Shown: positions 14,401 to 27,800 of the stretch, piece by piece
How positions within the stretch are numbered: the first letter of the stretch is position 1
Layout: every line of letters starts with the position of its first letter
Assembly: GCF_023343835.1 (NCBI RefSeq)
Contig: NC_064444.1
Location: 8,485,219-8,549,218, forward strand
Origin: Lagopus muta
Lineage: Eukaryota > Chordata > Aves > Galliformes > Phasianidae
Direction: 5' to 3'
Length of the DNA stretch: 64,000 bases
Notes under the pieces: generated by a model
What the model was told of the DNA's origin: nothing
Seen by the model: the letters and a program-made list of their open reading frames with translations, nothing else
Database searches by the model: none
Program-made: the position numbers and the translations under genes

Positions 14401-17400
14401 CTGATTTGCATGTCCACCTCCAGCTCTTCTGCATTCTTCACACTTAGGGACTTCTCATTTATTTTCAAGGACAACTGTTTAGCTGTATAAAACAAAATTA
14501 AAATTATTTAACAAATATTTTATAATTTATAATAAAATTATATAATAATTATTATATGGTGGCAACATACAACTTTCATGCAGAAAATAAATATCTTTGA
14601 GTACAAAGAACACAAAGCTTTTATACTTAAAATAATCTAGAAAGTTCAGAGAACTTAAATACAGAAACCATCTCTCTGATTTTTCAAGCACTAACAGTAA
14701 GCTTACTCATTTGCTTGCAGTTCTGTAGCACAAAAGTAGCAGCTTTGTGTAGTTCCTCATCCTGAGACTCAGTTAGTACCTGAATCATAAGTGGAAGACC
14801 ATTGTTCTTGAGCAGTTCACACTGGTTTTCTTCTGAAATAGGAAGTTATAATGAAAATCAGTTCGTTCCAAGCTCATACACACTTAATCTGACAAGCAGT
14901 TTTAGAAACAAAACCAGTAACCTCCAGGGAAATTCTAAAACAACTAATTGTAAAAGATTCTTATTAAGAATACAAGCACGCTGTAATGACCCTGTCACCC
15001 AGGCTGAGCAGAAGCACTCTACATCACATCGGATGCTTTGACCACAGTTCAAAACTGCTGTAAGAAACATGACGAAGGACTAAGTCAAATCACACACCAG
15101 ACATTTGTACCCATTTAGTTGTGGTCTAAAATATTTGAATTATGCTTCGTATTTCTTGACCTCTGGTCTGAATGAATTAATTGTAGAATTTTTCAGATGA
15201 ATTTTACCCTGTGATCCCTAAAACCAGCTCTGAATTCTTACATAATAGCTTACTTTTCTCAAACATACTATGAGTTAACAGGTCTTAAAGTTTAGAGGTG
15301 GAAGTAAACTTTTCTGAATATTAAATTACATTATTTAATAGAATATTCCTTCCCTCAGGTTACCAAATTTGATGAAATGATACCATTAAAGTAGCTGGTA
15401 TATGAGAATTCAGTAAAAATATGTCAAAAAGAAGAAGAAAATCTTACCAGAGACTTCAGTACAGTGTCCAATTGTTAGAATAACACTCATTTTTTCTCCC
15501 GTATCCAGAGTGTCATTAGACAGTAGGTTCAGCAGTTCTGACACAGTGTGATACTTCGCCAAAACAACAGCCATGGCAGCTATCATGTTGAAAATAATTT
15601 AAAGAAATCTATCAGATAATAAACAAACAGGCAGCATTCAAATATGATGTTTAAAGGCACTGTCAGCAGACCTCCAAAAGCAGTCCCACTTCTGTCTCAC
15701 TTTCATTTCAACAGTTTGAATTACCACACCTCTGCTGGTGCAGTAATTCCATGTGTGCTATTCCTCATAACCAGCACTGCCCTTTCCTCTGAATTGCACT
15801 CAGTAGAGATGTGGTCGATCTGACAAATGAGAGTTTTGCAATGTGCAAGTTTTGTACACCTCTGCTGAGTTTTTCCTCATCCTTCATTGGTTCCATAACC
15901 GAACTGCTACAAAAGGAACTAGGAATGTTTCAGCAAGATGTTCCCTCTTTACCAGAAACAGCACTGCTACTATGTGCATGCTGAAACCTAATCCAGTCAC
16001 ATACCAACTTCTTGTAAACTAGGCCCAAAACCAGTGCAGGTATATTCTCTTAAGGTCTTTGAAACTTTAGTCAGAGCACTTGAGATAGAAGCATGAAACA
16101 CACTAAATCATGGCCACTCTGACTCAGACTCATTTCACAAAGCCTTCTGATGGAATACACAAAGACCTCATTGAGCTACCACCATCCAGATGGTAAATCA
16201 ACGTAACGATGCTTTGCAGACACAACAGGAACTATATTCACATTTCTCATTTATGTCGCTCCGTGCTTGAGCTTGTGCAACTTCTTAGTACAGACACAGG
16301 CCTGCAGAAGCACAGCTCTAACTCCAGGATCCAAGGTTACCACATTTCCAGTTCAACTTACAGGAAACTAGCACCAGCAATTTAATTTTGTTCTCAGTGT
16401 AAATTTTCTAATGTTTATTTCACTATTCCACCTCAGATTAACAGAACCATTCCCACTAGCAACTTGAATTTGATAGACTCTGCAATACAAACTGGATCTG
16501 GATATACTTAATTGCCTTTTATATCCATTCATACCACATTCTCAAACTAGACTTGAATGAAACGCATTTTAGAATTATCAGATATGAAAGTGGCAGCAGT
16601 CTTTCCACTCACAGTCATTAGCAATGCAGGCATCCAGAGTCTTTGTTACTACTATTGCAAGCTTCGTGCTAGGGTGACTCAGACAGGAATCATCATGCAT
16701 CAGCTTGAGGAGGACTTGAGCCAAGGTGTCCAATCCTCCAACAGAAACAAAATATTTCTGCACGGGGGCTTAGTGAGAACAGAAAAAAACGTGACTTAAA
16801 TACTACAGGTCTCAAATCGTATCAAATTGTTTTAGCATTTTCTTAATTAGGCCATCACTATTTTTCCACGCATTTTTTAATCATTTACACCCGCATAAAG
16901 GAACTGAAGTTGGATTTATGTTCATCCTGAGAAACGCAATAATTGCCCTAACATGAAACACATACATATAAACGGTGAACATTATGCCCAAGTTCCACCT
17001 AAATTCTGTTTTCCAAGATGCAGTAATCACTCGTATTTGTAAAATAAGCTCCACAAACTGTTTTTACTGACCTCTCTAAATTGTAACCAATGAGGCCGTT
17101 TGTATTTTTAGGCAACCAGTGCAACGTAAGAAAAAGCCAATGAATCTAGTTTTCAGTGTGATCGCCGTAAGGGCAGCAAAAGTACTTGCAGAAATTGACA
17201 AAAATAGGGAATTAAACATTTATGTATTGAAGTGCACAAAATAAAAGCTGTTTAAAGTTTTATCTTACAGTTATTTGCAACCGTGAGGCCAACAAATGAA
17301 CAAATAGGACGAACTATCTCAGGCTCCATGCAACTTTCTAGCCACTCTTTTGCATACGGAAAGACTGAACAGCAAATCTTTTGATTAGCTTCTGGGAAAG

Positions 17401-20223
17401 TAAAAACAAATAACCTCAAATCCAAGCATAATGTGCAATTTCAGCTGAACAGTAAAAACGAGAACAAAGCTTATAATTTACCACAGTTTTTAAACAGCAG
17501 CACTTACCATTCTGAGGATTGTTAACACAGGCACAGAGAGTGCTACAGACTGAACACCACAGCTGGTAGCAGCTATTTGTATTTTCATCTGACAGATTCA
17601 GCTCAGGTGTGGAAAGAGTTGTTCTGTTTAAGAAAACAAAGCAAACAAGTCCTAACTGCTCCATTGCTTTTCCTGCTTTAACAGCAGCTGTTTGTTTACC
17701 TGAATAACTGCAGCAGCAGATCAATGCAGCCTGTTTCCCTGACATAGGTTTGGCCAAGTTCTGAAAGTGAACACATAGCAGAATGCAACAAAATCTTAGT
17801 GTCAAATCCAACTTGCATTTAAGTCCTCCATTCCCTATGCATATTCTACCCTCTCCTCAACAGAGGATCACACAAACATTGGCAAATGCATTTCTATTCT
17901 ATGCTTAACTTTTTCTACATTGTCAGAAACCACTGGTTTAATTTTTAAAAAACTATAATCACGTTGTTAGAACTACAATATTTTTTCCTATTTAAGGAAA
18001 TCCCAGTGAGCAACAGTTTACTTAGATTTATTTTACTTACATGGATGACCTCTCCCAACCTAAATGATTCTACAGCTACGTCTGATCTACATGCAACCTG
18101 ATAAGTTGATTTTACAAAAACATTACTAAGTATTCCAAATTTCCATCACACACATTGGAAAGCATAAAAAGAAAATGTGAGTAAAATATGTGTTATAACA
18201 AAAAAACACTTACTATTATTTGAAACCAGTGCCAAGATGACATAAACAGACATTCTTTTCAAGTTCACACCAGAATCCTTATTCATTAATAATGAAATGA
18301 GGTCCTCAAATAATGCAGAAGAACACAAAGTTTGTTGGCAGTAAACTGAAACCAGAAAACAAAAACCATTAATTCCTAAAGCAAACTATTCACAGTCATT
18401 AATTAGTTTGTTAATACAGTAAATAGATGCTCAGTTGTATCCAATGCACGGTGAGCAGAGTCAAAACAGGCCTACAAAGGGACTCAGGGCTTCCTCCTGC
18501 CATCAGTTCTAAATTATCTCAGCCCCAGGCAAACTTTGGAACAGTCTGCATGTCATTACACTTGTTAATGAGGAAGCAGAGCTGCCTGTTGTCATACAGA
18601 CAAGCTGGCTACATAAATCCCATACAGACAGATATATTAACCCTAACCCCATTTCTTCAAATCTTGGGGTGGTCAGTGAAATAGCAACACATTTGCTGCC
18701 TTTCACATTAACTTGTTATTCTGTAACATGATTTTTGATGAAAAAAGATAGGGACAAAGCACAGTATAACATCATCACGGCCAACATGGAAATACACGAA
18801 GTAGTGTTTATTACCATTACTCTCTATTATGATTCCTAGTGTAAATAAAGCTGCTTCCTTCACTATGCCATGAGCACTTGACTTTGCAAGATCATTTATA
18901 AACCCCAAACCACCAATTTCTCGTAAATATTCACAAGCTTCACCTGTAACAGGAAAGAAAAAAAAATTAATTTTCTTTTTGTTACTGTGCAAGAAGAAAA
19001 TCTTAAGATGTTACAGTTCCAGTCTTATGTCCTTTGGCTAATGTTTTTTTTTCTGCCTACAGTAACAACCAATTTCTTAACATACATTGCAAATGAAAAT
19101 GACTGTGTTGTTTCCAAGGGAAAAATGGTTCTTACTATTTTGTTGACAAATTGAATAAATAGTGATCAAAGCCTCTTTCTGGGATGAAGGGCAGTCCATC
19201 TGGTATTTAAGGCATTCAAGCAGTAAGTTCAAATCTGTTTTCATATCTAAACGTAAAAAAGGAAGTTTCACATGAAGTGTTATCTTTTCTTCATATAAAT
19301 TCATTTTGTATTAAAGTAAAACGTCCCCAAAACATAGCATGGATATGTAATCTAACAAACAAACAAAAAAAAAAAGCACAAGAAAAGCACTTTTATACAT
19401 CTATACATAGCAAGCATAACCTACATCCCACTATAGACATTCCTACCTACAGTGATTTGATCATGACCAATAGTTAGTTATTTGAACACTGCTTTGCTAA
19501 AAATGGCAGCCTCATTTTAATATTTCTGGTCTTTCATTGTTACCTTATTGTAAATATCAATAATTGTTAGTAAATGGGATATAAGTTACTAAATAGTATG
19601 TTTTCCACTTGCAAGATGCATTAAGTATATTTAGCGAATAATACAGAGTCATGAAAATCTGAGTGCATTACCAAGAGAATCCAGCAGGATTAAGCTAGAT
19701 GCCAAGGCTTGCTACCTGGTGTTTATTTAAAGACTGAATCACTTGCACAAGAGGCAGCACCTTGACTCAGGTGCTTATGTCAGTAGGTTAATAACAAAGC
19801 ATTTGGGAAAAGGGGCAACTACATACAACCCCAAAGAGATAAGTGATTATGATAACTTGTTTCTTAGACTTCTGCTATAATGTAATGACTCATTTAATGA
19901 CTATTTAGTAACTTGGCAGCAGCAGATACTGTATATCTGAAGCACCTGCACAGTTGCAGGTTTCTTTAAAAAGTTACAGTACTAGAAAAACATGGGTAAA
20001 TATTAGCAGGAAAGTGACTTTGTGGTAACAGCATTTATCATTTGAACAAGGCAAGAATTTTAAAATCTGACAAGGAAAAAGAACATTTCCCTCTAACAGT
20101 TCACCCTCCCTGGAAAGTCTTGTCACAACCTACTAAAGCTTTGTAAAATAGATTTAGGTAATAAAGGAAAATGATTTCAGGTATCTCACCACATTGTGGT
20201 TTGTGCGCCTTTTGATTTTCCAT
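8429..20223 (-). CDS. TERB1: Telomere repeats-binding bouquet formation protein 1, 16 coding exons, predicted to lack the Myb domain
   Basis: Meiosis-specific protein that, with TERB2 and MAJIN, attaches telomeres to the inner nuclear membrane. Coding exons: 20190-20223 (start ATG 20223), 19136-19246, 18815-18943, 18214-18345, 17700-17760, 17508-17623, 17269-17391, 16613-16768, 15448-15579, 14707-14832, 14301-14482, 13233-13573, 12076-12137, 11015-11107, 10366-10533 and 8429-8619. Every junction keeps frame. Residues 12-373 form ARM-like repeats (TDLNLLLECLKYQMD, REIGGLGFINDLAKSS, LKRMSVYVILALVSNN, VQKYFVSVGGLDTL). Residues 374-434 are charged and probably coiled coil (YWKKAKDILHRINLIEKEHE). 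GLSFNSRTFSKMLQTCPYLC in exon 15 matches the TERB2-binding region. Exon 16 opens with ILLTPIRK, the TRF1-binding IxLTP motif with a CDK-like TPIR. The next donor (GTTTTA) is weak; reading on gives GFTFSSGH and a TGA at 8429-8431, total 718 aa. The Myb exon that should follow is decayed (see 7221-7380). Exon 8 uses the acceptor ctcactaag. Gene identity is sure; the C-terminus is inferred. Confidence 0.92.
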
Positions 20224-20254
20224 TTTTTATTGCATCCCTGTTCTTGTTCTACAA
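20224..20254 (-). other. TERB1: TERB1 5' UTR part of the first coding exon
   Basis: The acceptor TTTTTTCCTTGCAG is followed by 31 nt of leader and then the ATG at 20223, so at least one non-coding exon must lie upstream, probably in the CpG island at 20930-21450. Its donor was not identified; gtgagc near 20850 is one candidate. Confidence 0.65.
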
Positions 20255-20393
20255 CTGCAAGGAAAAAACATTTTCTTTTTGCTGAAATCAGCAGTGTCTG
20301 TAGCACTGTACAGAGTGTAAGTTAAATAACTTTTTATTGCTATTTAAAAATACACAATTTTACAGCTTTCAAATTTTATGCTATCATCTGACA

Positions 20394-20452
20394 CAGAGTT
20401 TAATACAGCCTTGCATGGCAGAGAGAGTTTAATACAGCCTTGCATGGCAGAG
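20394..20452 (+). repeat. 29-bp tandem duplication, two copies
   Basis: The unit taatacagccttgcatggca plus the flanking agagagtt occurs twice with a 29-bp period. It lies in the first TERB1 intron, 140-200 bp upstream of the first coding exon. The copies are nearly identical, suggesting a recent duplication. Confidence 0.85.
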
Positions 20453-20929
20453 CCTTCCTTTAGAAATGCTCTATTTCATCTGGACAGTATTTATAGCTAC
20501 TGTGTTATGCCAATGGCTTTCAAAGTTAATGTTTTGCAGCAACCTAGTGACCTACGATGGCAGTGTGGAATTGCTCAAAGAACCCACCTACAATTAAAAC
20601 AAATATACCCAGTGCTGCCATTTACTGCAATAAATCTCCTCAGATTTTGCTTACAGCAGGCTGCCAATTCTGCCATCAGCCAAAAGGCAGTGAGATCACC
20701 AGATAACGTTACATAACCACGTCTGACATCCAATACAAACCATCTCCTTCCTACCGTCACTAAGCCAAAACTGCACTGCTTTATTAGTATCAAAAACAAA
20801 GGCAGTAACGAGCAGGAGAAGTATTTCCTACACTAAGACTTTATCTTAGCTCACCGAAGTCACACACAATATGTAAAATGAAAATATCCACAGCAGTGCT
20901 TCTACATCAACCTGGCACACTCCACTCGT

Positions 20930-21480
20930 GATCTGGGTGCAGCAGTCAGTGCTACGCCCGCTCAGGAAGCAGAACGGCAGCCAAGGCCCGTTGGCAGCTC
21001 TTGCTGCCTATCCCAGGCCACGACCCGCGGTGTGCTGGGATGAGCCGAAGGGCAGCCTCAGCTAACCGCCGCCCAGGAGCCCAAGCGCACTCAGGCAGAT
21101 CGCGCCATTTTCCTTAACCAAGCTCCAAGTCCCACACGCGAAGAACGGCTGATGCGAGCGTCGCAGTCACCGACTCAAAGCTCTCAGCAATGGCCTAGCC
21201 GCAGGTGGAAACTTTTCAGCAGCAATAAAACCAGCCCAACAACAGATTAGCTGTCGCTCTCGAAGTAGAGCAACGGCTCTGAAAAATATCAGTGCCCACC
21301 CGACGAAAGCAGCCAGCCCCGCAGCCCATTTACAGCTCAGCTATCTGTCGCCATGGAGGCGGCACCGCCCGCTCCCCGCCCCGCCGCCCGCCTGAGGAGA
21401 GCCGCCCGCTCGCGGCGCGCGCCGTTCCCGCCCCGCCCGCCCGCCCCAGCCGGCGCCCGGCCTGCATTGCGGCTCCAGTC
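20930..21480 (-). promoter_or_regulatory. TERB1: CpG-island promoter assigned to TERB1
   Basis: A GC/CpG-rich block lies between the first TERB1 coding exon and the NAE1 stop codon, and it partly overlaps the NAE1 3' UTR. It contains AAAATGGCGCGA on the minus strand at 21101-21112, an E2F/YY1-like motif. NAE1 has its own island at 33 kb, so TERB1 is the natural owner. No TATA box was seen. Confidence 0.6.
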
Positions 21481-21495
21481 AGGATTTGGGATCAT

Positions 21496-21501
21496 TTTAT
21501 T
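21496..21501 (-). terminator. NAE1: NAE1 poly(A) signal AATAAA
   Basis: This is a canonical AATAAA on the minus strand about 160 nt after the NAE1 stop codon, implying a short 3' UTR. It lies inside the CpG island that precedes TERB1. Confidence 0.65.
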
Positions 21502-21657
21502 CGTCCTCAGAGAAAAACAAAAAAAACCACACAACAAAACATGACAGCCAAGGAGTTCAGTGTGCGGGTTCTGCCCGACGGCCCGCCCCGTGGCGCACAA
21601 GCGCTGTGTACGGAGCGCTGCAGCACCGCTCGGCGGCAACGAACGGATATGGTCACC

Positions 21658-21768
21658 CTACAGCTGGAAAGTGGCTGACGTCTGTGACATCCCGCTGTAA
21701 ATATAGGTGTTGTTAAAAATCACAAACTGCCCCGTGATGACCTTAATGATCTCCTGAGCAGCAGCTCC

Positions 21769-21806
<38 letters not shown>

Positions 21807-24800
21807 AGCAAAAGGTCACATAGTTACAAGGTCACTTGAAGCCCCACAAAGACAAGATTTGCACCCTGCACACTGACCCCAGCTCTGAGAGCTCTGACAG
21901 CCTCAGCTTTGCTGTACACACGTGTCTCCAGGCACGGATCTACACAGCAGCCATGTACAGGCATAAACACACACAAGTTGCGATCGCCGAAGGACTGACA
22001 TTGGAAACTCCTATTTTTAGAGTTCCACTCAAATATGTCAATTCAACAGTTACAGTGTAAAAATAAAGGGTCACTTCACTATCAACTTTATGCTCCACTG
22101 TAAGAAGAACGAATTTTGTGATTTCTTCAGAAAATAAGTATCTTTACATACTTCCATAAAGCACCACACACCCACTTCTGCTTCATCAGAAGTTCCGAAT
22201 CTACACTGCATTTAAAGTAACCACTTCTGGTACTGCATCACATCAATCAGAAGATCAACCAGAAGCGATGTACGAGTCAAAACATTTTGTTTAGATAATT
22301 CAATCTGCAGGTATTAAGGTGAATGGTAACGGTTATTTATATTTAACCAGTACTTAACACAGAACTAACTCTGTACACATTTTCCTCTAAAATTGCATAA
22401 TTAATTTGGTATTACTATGAATATCAGATTTTAAAATTATTTTAAGTAATCCCTTAAAAAAAGCCTTTTCCAGTCAATTAAAAAAAAAAAAACCTTCTTA
22501 TTAATAAACTGTAATCAATCCATCTGGATTGTTTTTAGTTTACTTGGTTTCTTTTACTGACTCTAAGTCATTGCCAGTAGGAGTCACAACTAAAGAACAA
22601 AGGACTTTGTCTACAGTCCATGATAGCAGTATTAGCTCTGACAAGCCCATGGCTTAAACAGATTCCAAAGGAAAGGAGGGAGGTACAGCTGCAGTTTGCT
22701 TTGTTATTTAGGGGGCCGTAGAAACACAACAGCATTCTTACCTCCCATGAAGGCAGCAATAGCATGTGGTTCAGCAGCTCCGTAGCGACAACTGGACAGC
22801 AAAGTAACAGTTAGTATTTTCAGGTCAGTTTTACAAGGTGGCTCTTATGGTATTATACTTACAACTCATGAACATAGTCATCTTTCACCACTACAGACAA
22901 ACCGTGCTCTTGTAAGAAACTAGTAAGACATGACTTCAGTTTTCCAATATCATCTTCTACCTGATAGTTGTAGACACCTGGAAAATAAATTCACCATTCT
23001 GTCATAGAACTATAATACTATATTCAAAATTATTGGGGTTAAAACACAGCTTAACTAGAGATTTTTCAGAAAAAGAAAAGAAGCCAACTAATATTAGGAA
23101 TAGTAGACTAGCATTTAATCATTCTATTGGTGCTCCTCTTCATAATAACAAATTGCTGTGAAGCTAAATTAATTCATAAACCACTTCAGTTGTATCAATT
23201 TAGATAAATCCCTTAAATTTCCCCCCCCAAAAAAACATAATTTGTGCATTATTAAAGTTGTGTTAACACAAAAACAACAAGTGTCTTACATGGAGTTTTT
23301 AACTATTATTGTATTAACTACTGGACTTTTACATTTATAAAAGCACTAACATCGCTTGTATAAACATACCTGGATATCTACCATGCTGCTTATAAAATCT
23401 ATCAACAGCCCGTAGCATCAAGTACAACACTACTTCACTGTCCGGGTTATCCATGTTAGAAACTGAAAACAGCAAGAGAAGTGGTTAGCTGGTATTATGA
23501 GGCAAAAGGCAGGGTCTTAATTACCCGAAATCAAGTATTTCCCTTAGATACATTTTCTGTTGTAAGCAGAAATCTTGAAAATCTTGTCACTGGGAATATA
23601 AATGGGTCAGCTGATAGATTTCATGTGACAAAGTCATGCTGTACATATTTGAAATAAACTCTGTTCAATGAAGATATTCATGTTTTAACTGCCAGCTGCT
23701 GTGTCAGTTGGGATACTCATAAGCTGTAGTTTCAGGCTCTGCAATGCATGTTTCACAAATAATAATGTCTAATTATAGAACACACAGGTCTTTAACACAC
23801 AGTTTAGTAACGTAAGCAATAACTGCTTCTTAAATTGCATTAGATACTATCATCTAATTCAAGGAGCTTTTACCAAAATGAGGAATACTGCAAAGCTTAC
23901 ATATGCATTTAGTTTATACGTGTATGTAAATTTTTGTCCAGAAGCCTTAGAGGACTTGCAAGGCCTTCATCTAAACAAGTTTTAATGCAAAAAATTTCCA
24001 GTTTTTTTTAAATTTATGCAGGTTCCAAAAATATATAATGAATTGTTATAAAGTAACTACATTTCTATTTCATTTATATCTACATATTGAAAACCTAAAC
24101 TGTGAAAGGCTGAGATAATTATTGCTAAATCTTCGGTCAGGCAAAAGCACCATTCCAGCTCAGTCAGAAATAATTGATACACAGAAAAGAGAATTTTAAA
24201 GAAACAGTGTTTTATTTACGTGCTATCATAAATAAAACTTGAAATAAAGAATAAACCTACAGTGATCTGTAAGGTCATCTTTGAACTTTTCAAAAATCAG
24301 AATTAAATCAACATTCTGGAGTTGACAAAACAATGCCAGTGGATGGCAAATTATAAATCTGCATAAAGAAATAGTATGTGTAACACATAATTCACTTTGA
24401 TCACCAAACCATTCACGTTGAAAAAGCAATTAAAGTATGTGTCAAGAAGGAGTACTTACTAATTTCATCCTTATTAAAAGTGTTTAAACCATATTCTTCC
24501 GACAGAGATCTACATCTCACTACACGAAGAAAAGCCGAGTTGCTGCCTAAGCAGAAGGTGCAAAAAGAAGAGCATTGCTTATTGAATGTGTCAACAATTA
24601 CTGAATCTATGAATGCATATCTCTGACTTGTTAAAATCAAGGAGTAAAACTAATCACTGTATTGACACTTCTGTTTCTTCTGGTAGCTCAAACTACTAAG
24701 TATTAGAGAACATTTACATCTATGATTTACAAGCACTTAAGACCTATTTTTTGCTTATTTGGTTCTGGATTCTAAACATAACTGTTGTGTTAATGTAACA

Positions 24801-27800
24801 GCCCACAGTGTGTGCATCTCCTTTATAGTAATTTACCCACCACAGCCATCGGGTTCACGTTGCCCTCTTCCATGCTGAAAACAAACATGGGTTCTCTATT
24901 TTCCACTATCTAACATATAGCTGTACTGTTAGAATCTGAATTGAGAATAAGCAGTAAGAAGATTCTCCTCCAGCATTACTGCAACAAACCAACCCAATGT
25001 GCAGTTACTACCCAGAACTCAAAAAGCATAGCAAAAGATCAATCAGTGCAGCATGCTCTTGGTGGCATGCTTACAGGAAAAATTTCCAGTTGCAAGATGA
25101 TTCAGGCTGCTGTGTGGTCACACATGCATACTCAACACAGATGACCTGAATTGCCATGAGCAGTACACCTCCCTACATCCCTGTTTTATCTTTACAGACT
25201 ACAAGAAGTTTACAGAGCTCACGCTCTAACATTTGTACTGCACATGAGCAATGAGGTATTCAATCACAGGAAGCAGAGGCAACCTGCTGCCTGACATTTG
25301 GACCTGAGAAGTACTGCATCTGTTTTAAAGCCAGTCCTTGTAGACTCACTACTGAAACATGCAAACATATTACCTCCACTGAAGATGAGGGATGCAAATG
25401 CTCAGCAAACACTTGGAAAGCTCAAATATTGAGGTAACATTTAGCAACTCCATGATCATCCAAGCATTTCTGAATATTTCATTATTTTCATAATCACTGC
25501 AATGGAATCCAAGCATACTCACAAAGTAATTTCAGTTCTCTCTCCGAAATTGATTCGGGCGCCTAGAACAGAGAATATACTTCTCACAGTACACACAGTG
25601 GCCAAACACGCCGTGTTTTCAGAGACATTAACACACTAGTTGTGAAATAACTATTTGCTTTTGTAAAACAAGTTCTTTGATCAGTGAATAATGCAGGCAA
25701 CTGTGTATTTTGGTTTTATTTTATAAGACTAGGCCAAAAGTGATAGATAAAACAAACCACAGATAATAAACATCATTAGAAATCACTTGGGCACTTTCAA
25801 AGAATTATATAATTAAGCTCTTATCTGTCTCTTTTGGCTTAGAGCTGTACAGAACAAAAGAAAAATATTTATGTCCTGTTAGAAATGCCATATATTTGTA
25901 GTTACCTTTCCTAGGGACTGTAACAATTTAGCAGCATGGCTACCCACAGCAGCAATATCCCTCTTTGCTTTTTCACGGTACCTGTCAATAATAAAATAGT
26001 CTCAATAATAACAGCACAAAACTATGATCTTAGACCTTACAGTGAAGACCATTTCTTTTTGGTTTATATTACAAAGACAAGGCACCACAAATACAAGTGA
26101 GCTACCTAAAGGCCACGCATGTACTTATTACCTCTCTGTACAACTGCTTGTCAGAGCTGAGCTGTTGATGTACACACTACATGCATAACCAATCTAGAAA
26201 CCTATCAGTGCAAAAAGCATTCTTATTCCAATTGTTTGTAATACTATTAAATTTTAGAAGAGCAGCTGCAGATAGGAGTAGACAGACCAGGTCTGCAGGC
26301 TTTCTCATCCCCTTCTCACCTTTGACGCACTGTTTTTTGTTTGTTTCTTAAATACAGATCTGAACTAATGAAATAGAGATGAAATAAACATGACGTGTTA
26401 TTAAAATGATACAACCACAAAACAAAGGATACTTACACATTTTGTAATTTGATAAATTTACTGGAGTCTGCTATCATATCAGGAATTGTGCCCCTGACAG
26501 GTAAGCATCCTTGCCCCTCATTTGCCACAAATTCCTTTACAGCTCGAACCAGAATCCAGAAGGAAGGGGACTACAAATGCACAAGAAAGTTACCTACATT
26601 TTAAGCATTATTTATAGTGTTTTTTCTGCATTTATGTACCAAACCTTTAATTACTCATTACCTGTTCTGTGAGATTTATGCAGCAATCATCATTGAAAAT
26701 CTCTTCAATACACTTTGGAATCTGTAAAAAACATTTGAATTTGTATTTACTTGATTTACCCTCTTGAATCACCTCAATATTCATCACATAGGTGATCCAA
26801 CTCCAATGAGCTCAGAATTTGTTTAGTCAGAAATCCTTTGCAAACCTCCACTTCTTTTTGGAAAAAATACTGTAGCCAGCAGCTTTGATACAGCACAAAC
26901 TTCAAGGAACACTTTCTGAATCCTAACATCACACTCAAATCAAAGATCATCCCCACCAGCGACTGCTAATTCTGTATAATCAGCAGTCTGCCTTTTGGAT
27001 TCTCCTTTGCAGATTACAGCTGTAGAAGTTTGAGTGGAACACAACAATGAGCTCTGGTTGTTGTCTTATTCCTTCAAGTCATCAGGAGGGCAGCTTCCCT
27101 CCAAGAACAAGCAAGTTAAGAGTTTGCATAAGTTACAGTCACTTAGTCCAGGTCTATTCTACTGTACATCATTTCTATTTTACAATTGTACTCATCCTCT
27201 TTTACCTACATATCCATGTTGCACATGGAACCTCTGTGCTAAAGTGAATGTTCTGAAAAAGTAAGGCATTTCATACTACTTCAAATTTAGTGTACATTTA
27301 TTTCACCTTTGTAGTATTTAACGCTGCGTTCACATTTTTTATAGCTTCTTCAAAGTTTTCCTCATCTTCTGGAGTCCCACTTTCATTCTTTAAGATACCT
27401 TATTGAAGAAAAAAACCACACATCACAACATCCCAAATAACATCATTTCTGTCTCACCAACAGAGCAGATTGGTATTGTATGTATCTGAGGCATAAAAAC
27501 CTCAGTAGCAGAAAATGAAATTATCCATCAAAACATACTGACAGAACTAACAACATATACATGTGCTGATGTTAAACAGAAGTTATTTACCATAAGAACA
27601 ACAATTATTTCTGTGAGAAAAATAATTAAGTTAATAATCACAAAATTAAGGTAGATGCTGCTTAAAAAGAAATTAAATAAGACATTAAACTCTCCCTCTG
27701 ATCTTGTCTTATTTTTCTGTTGTTTGTTTTTTTAAAGGTAAATACTTATGAATCCAGACAACAATTTCAATTAATAAGAGTCCAGTAAAATACTAATTTA

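Noticed and set aside
16749-16768. The cgtgcag acceptor for TERB1 exon 8
   Set aside because: With the incoming phase it would give a stop (T plus AA). The upstream acceptor tttctgttctcactaag has a strong pyrimidine tract and yields in-frame SPVQKYFV.
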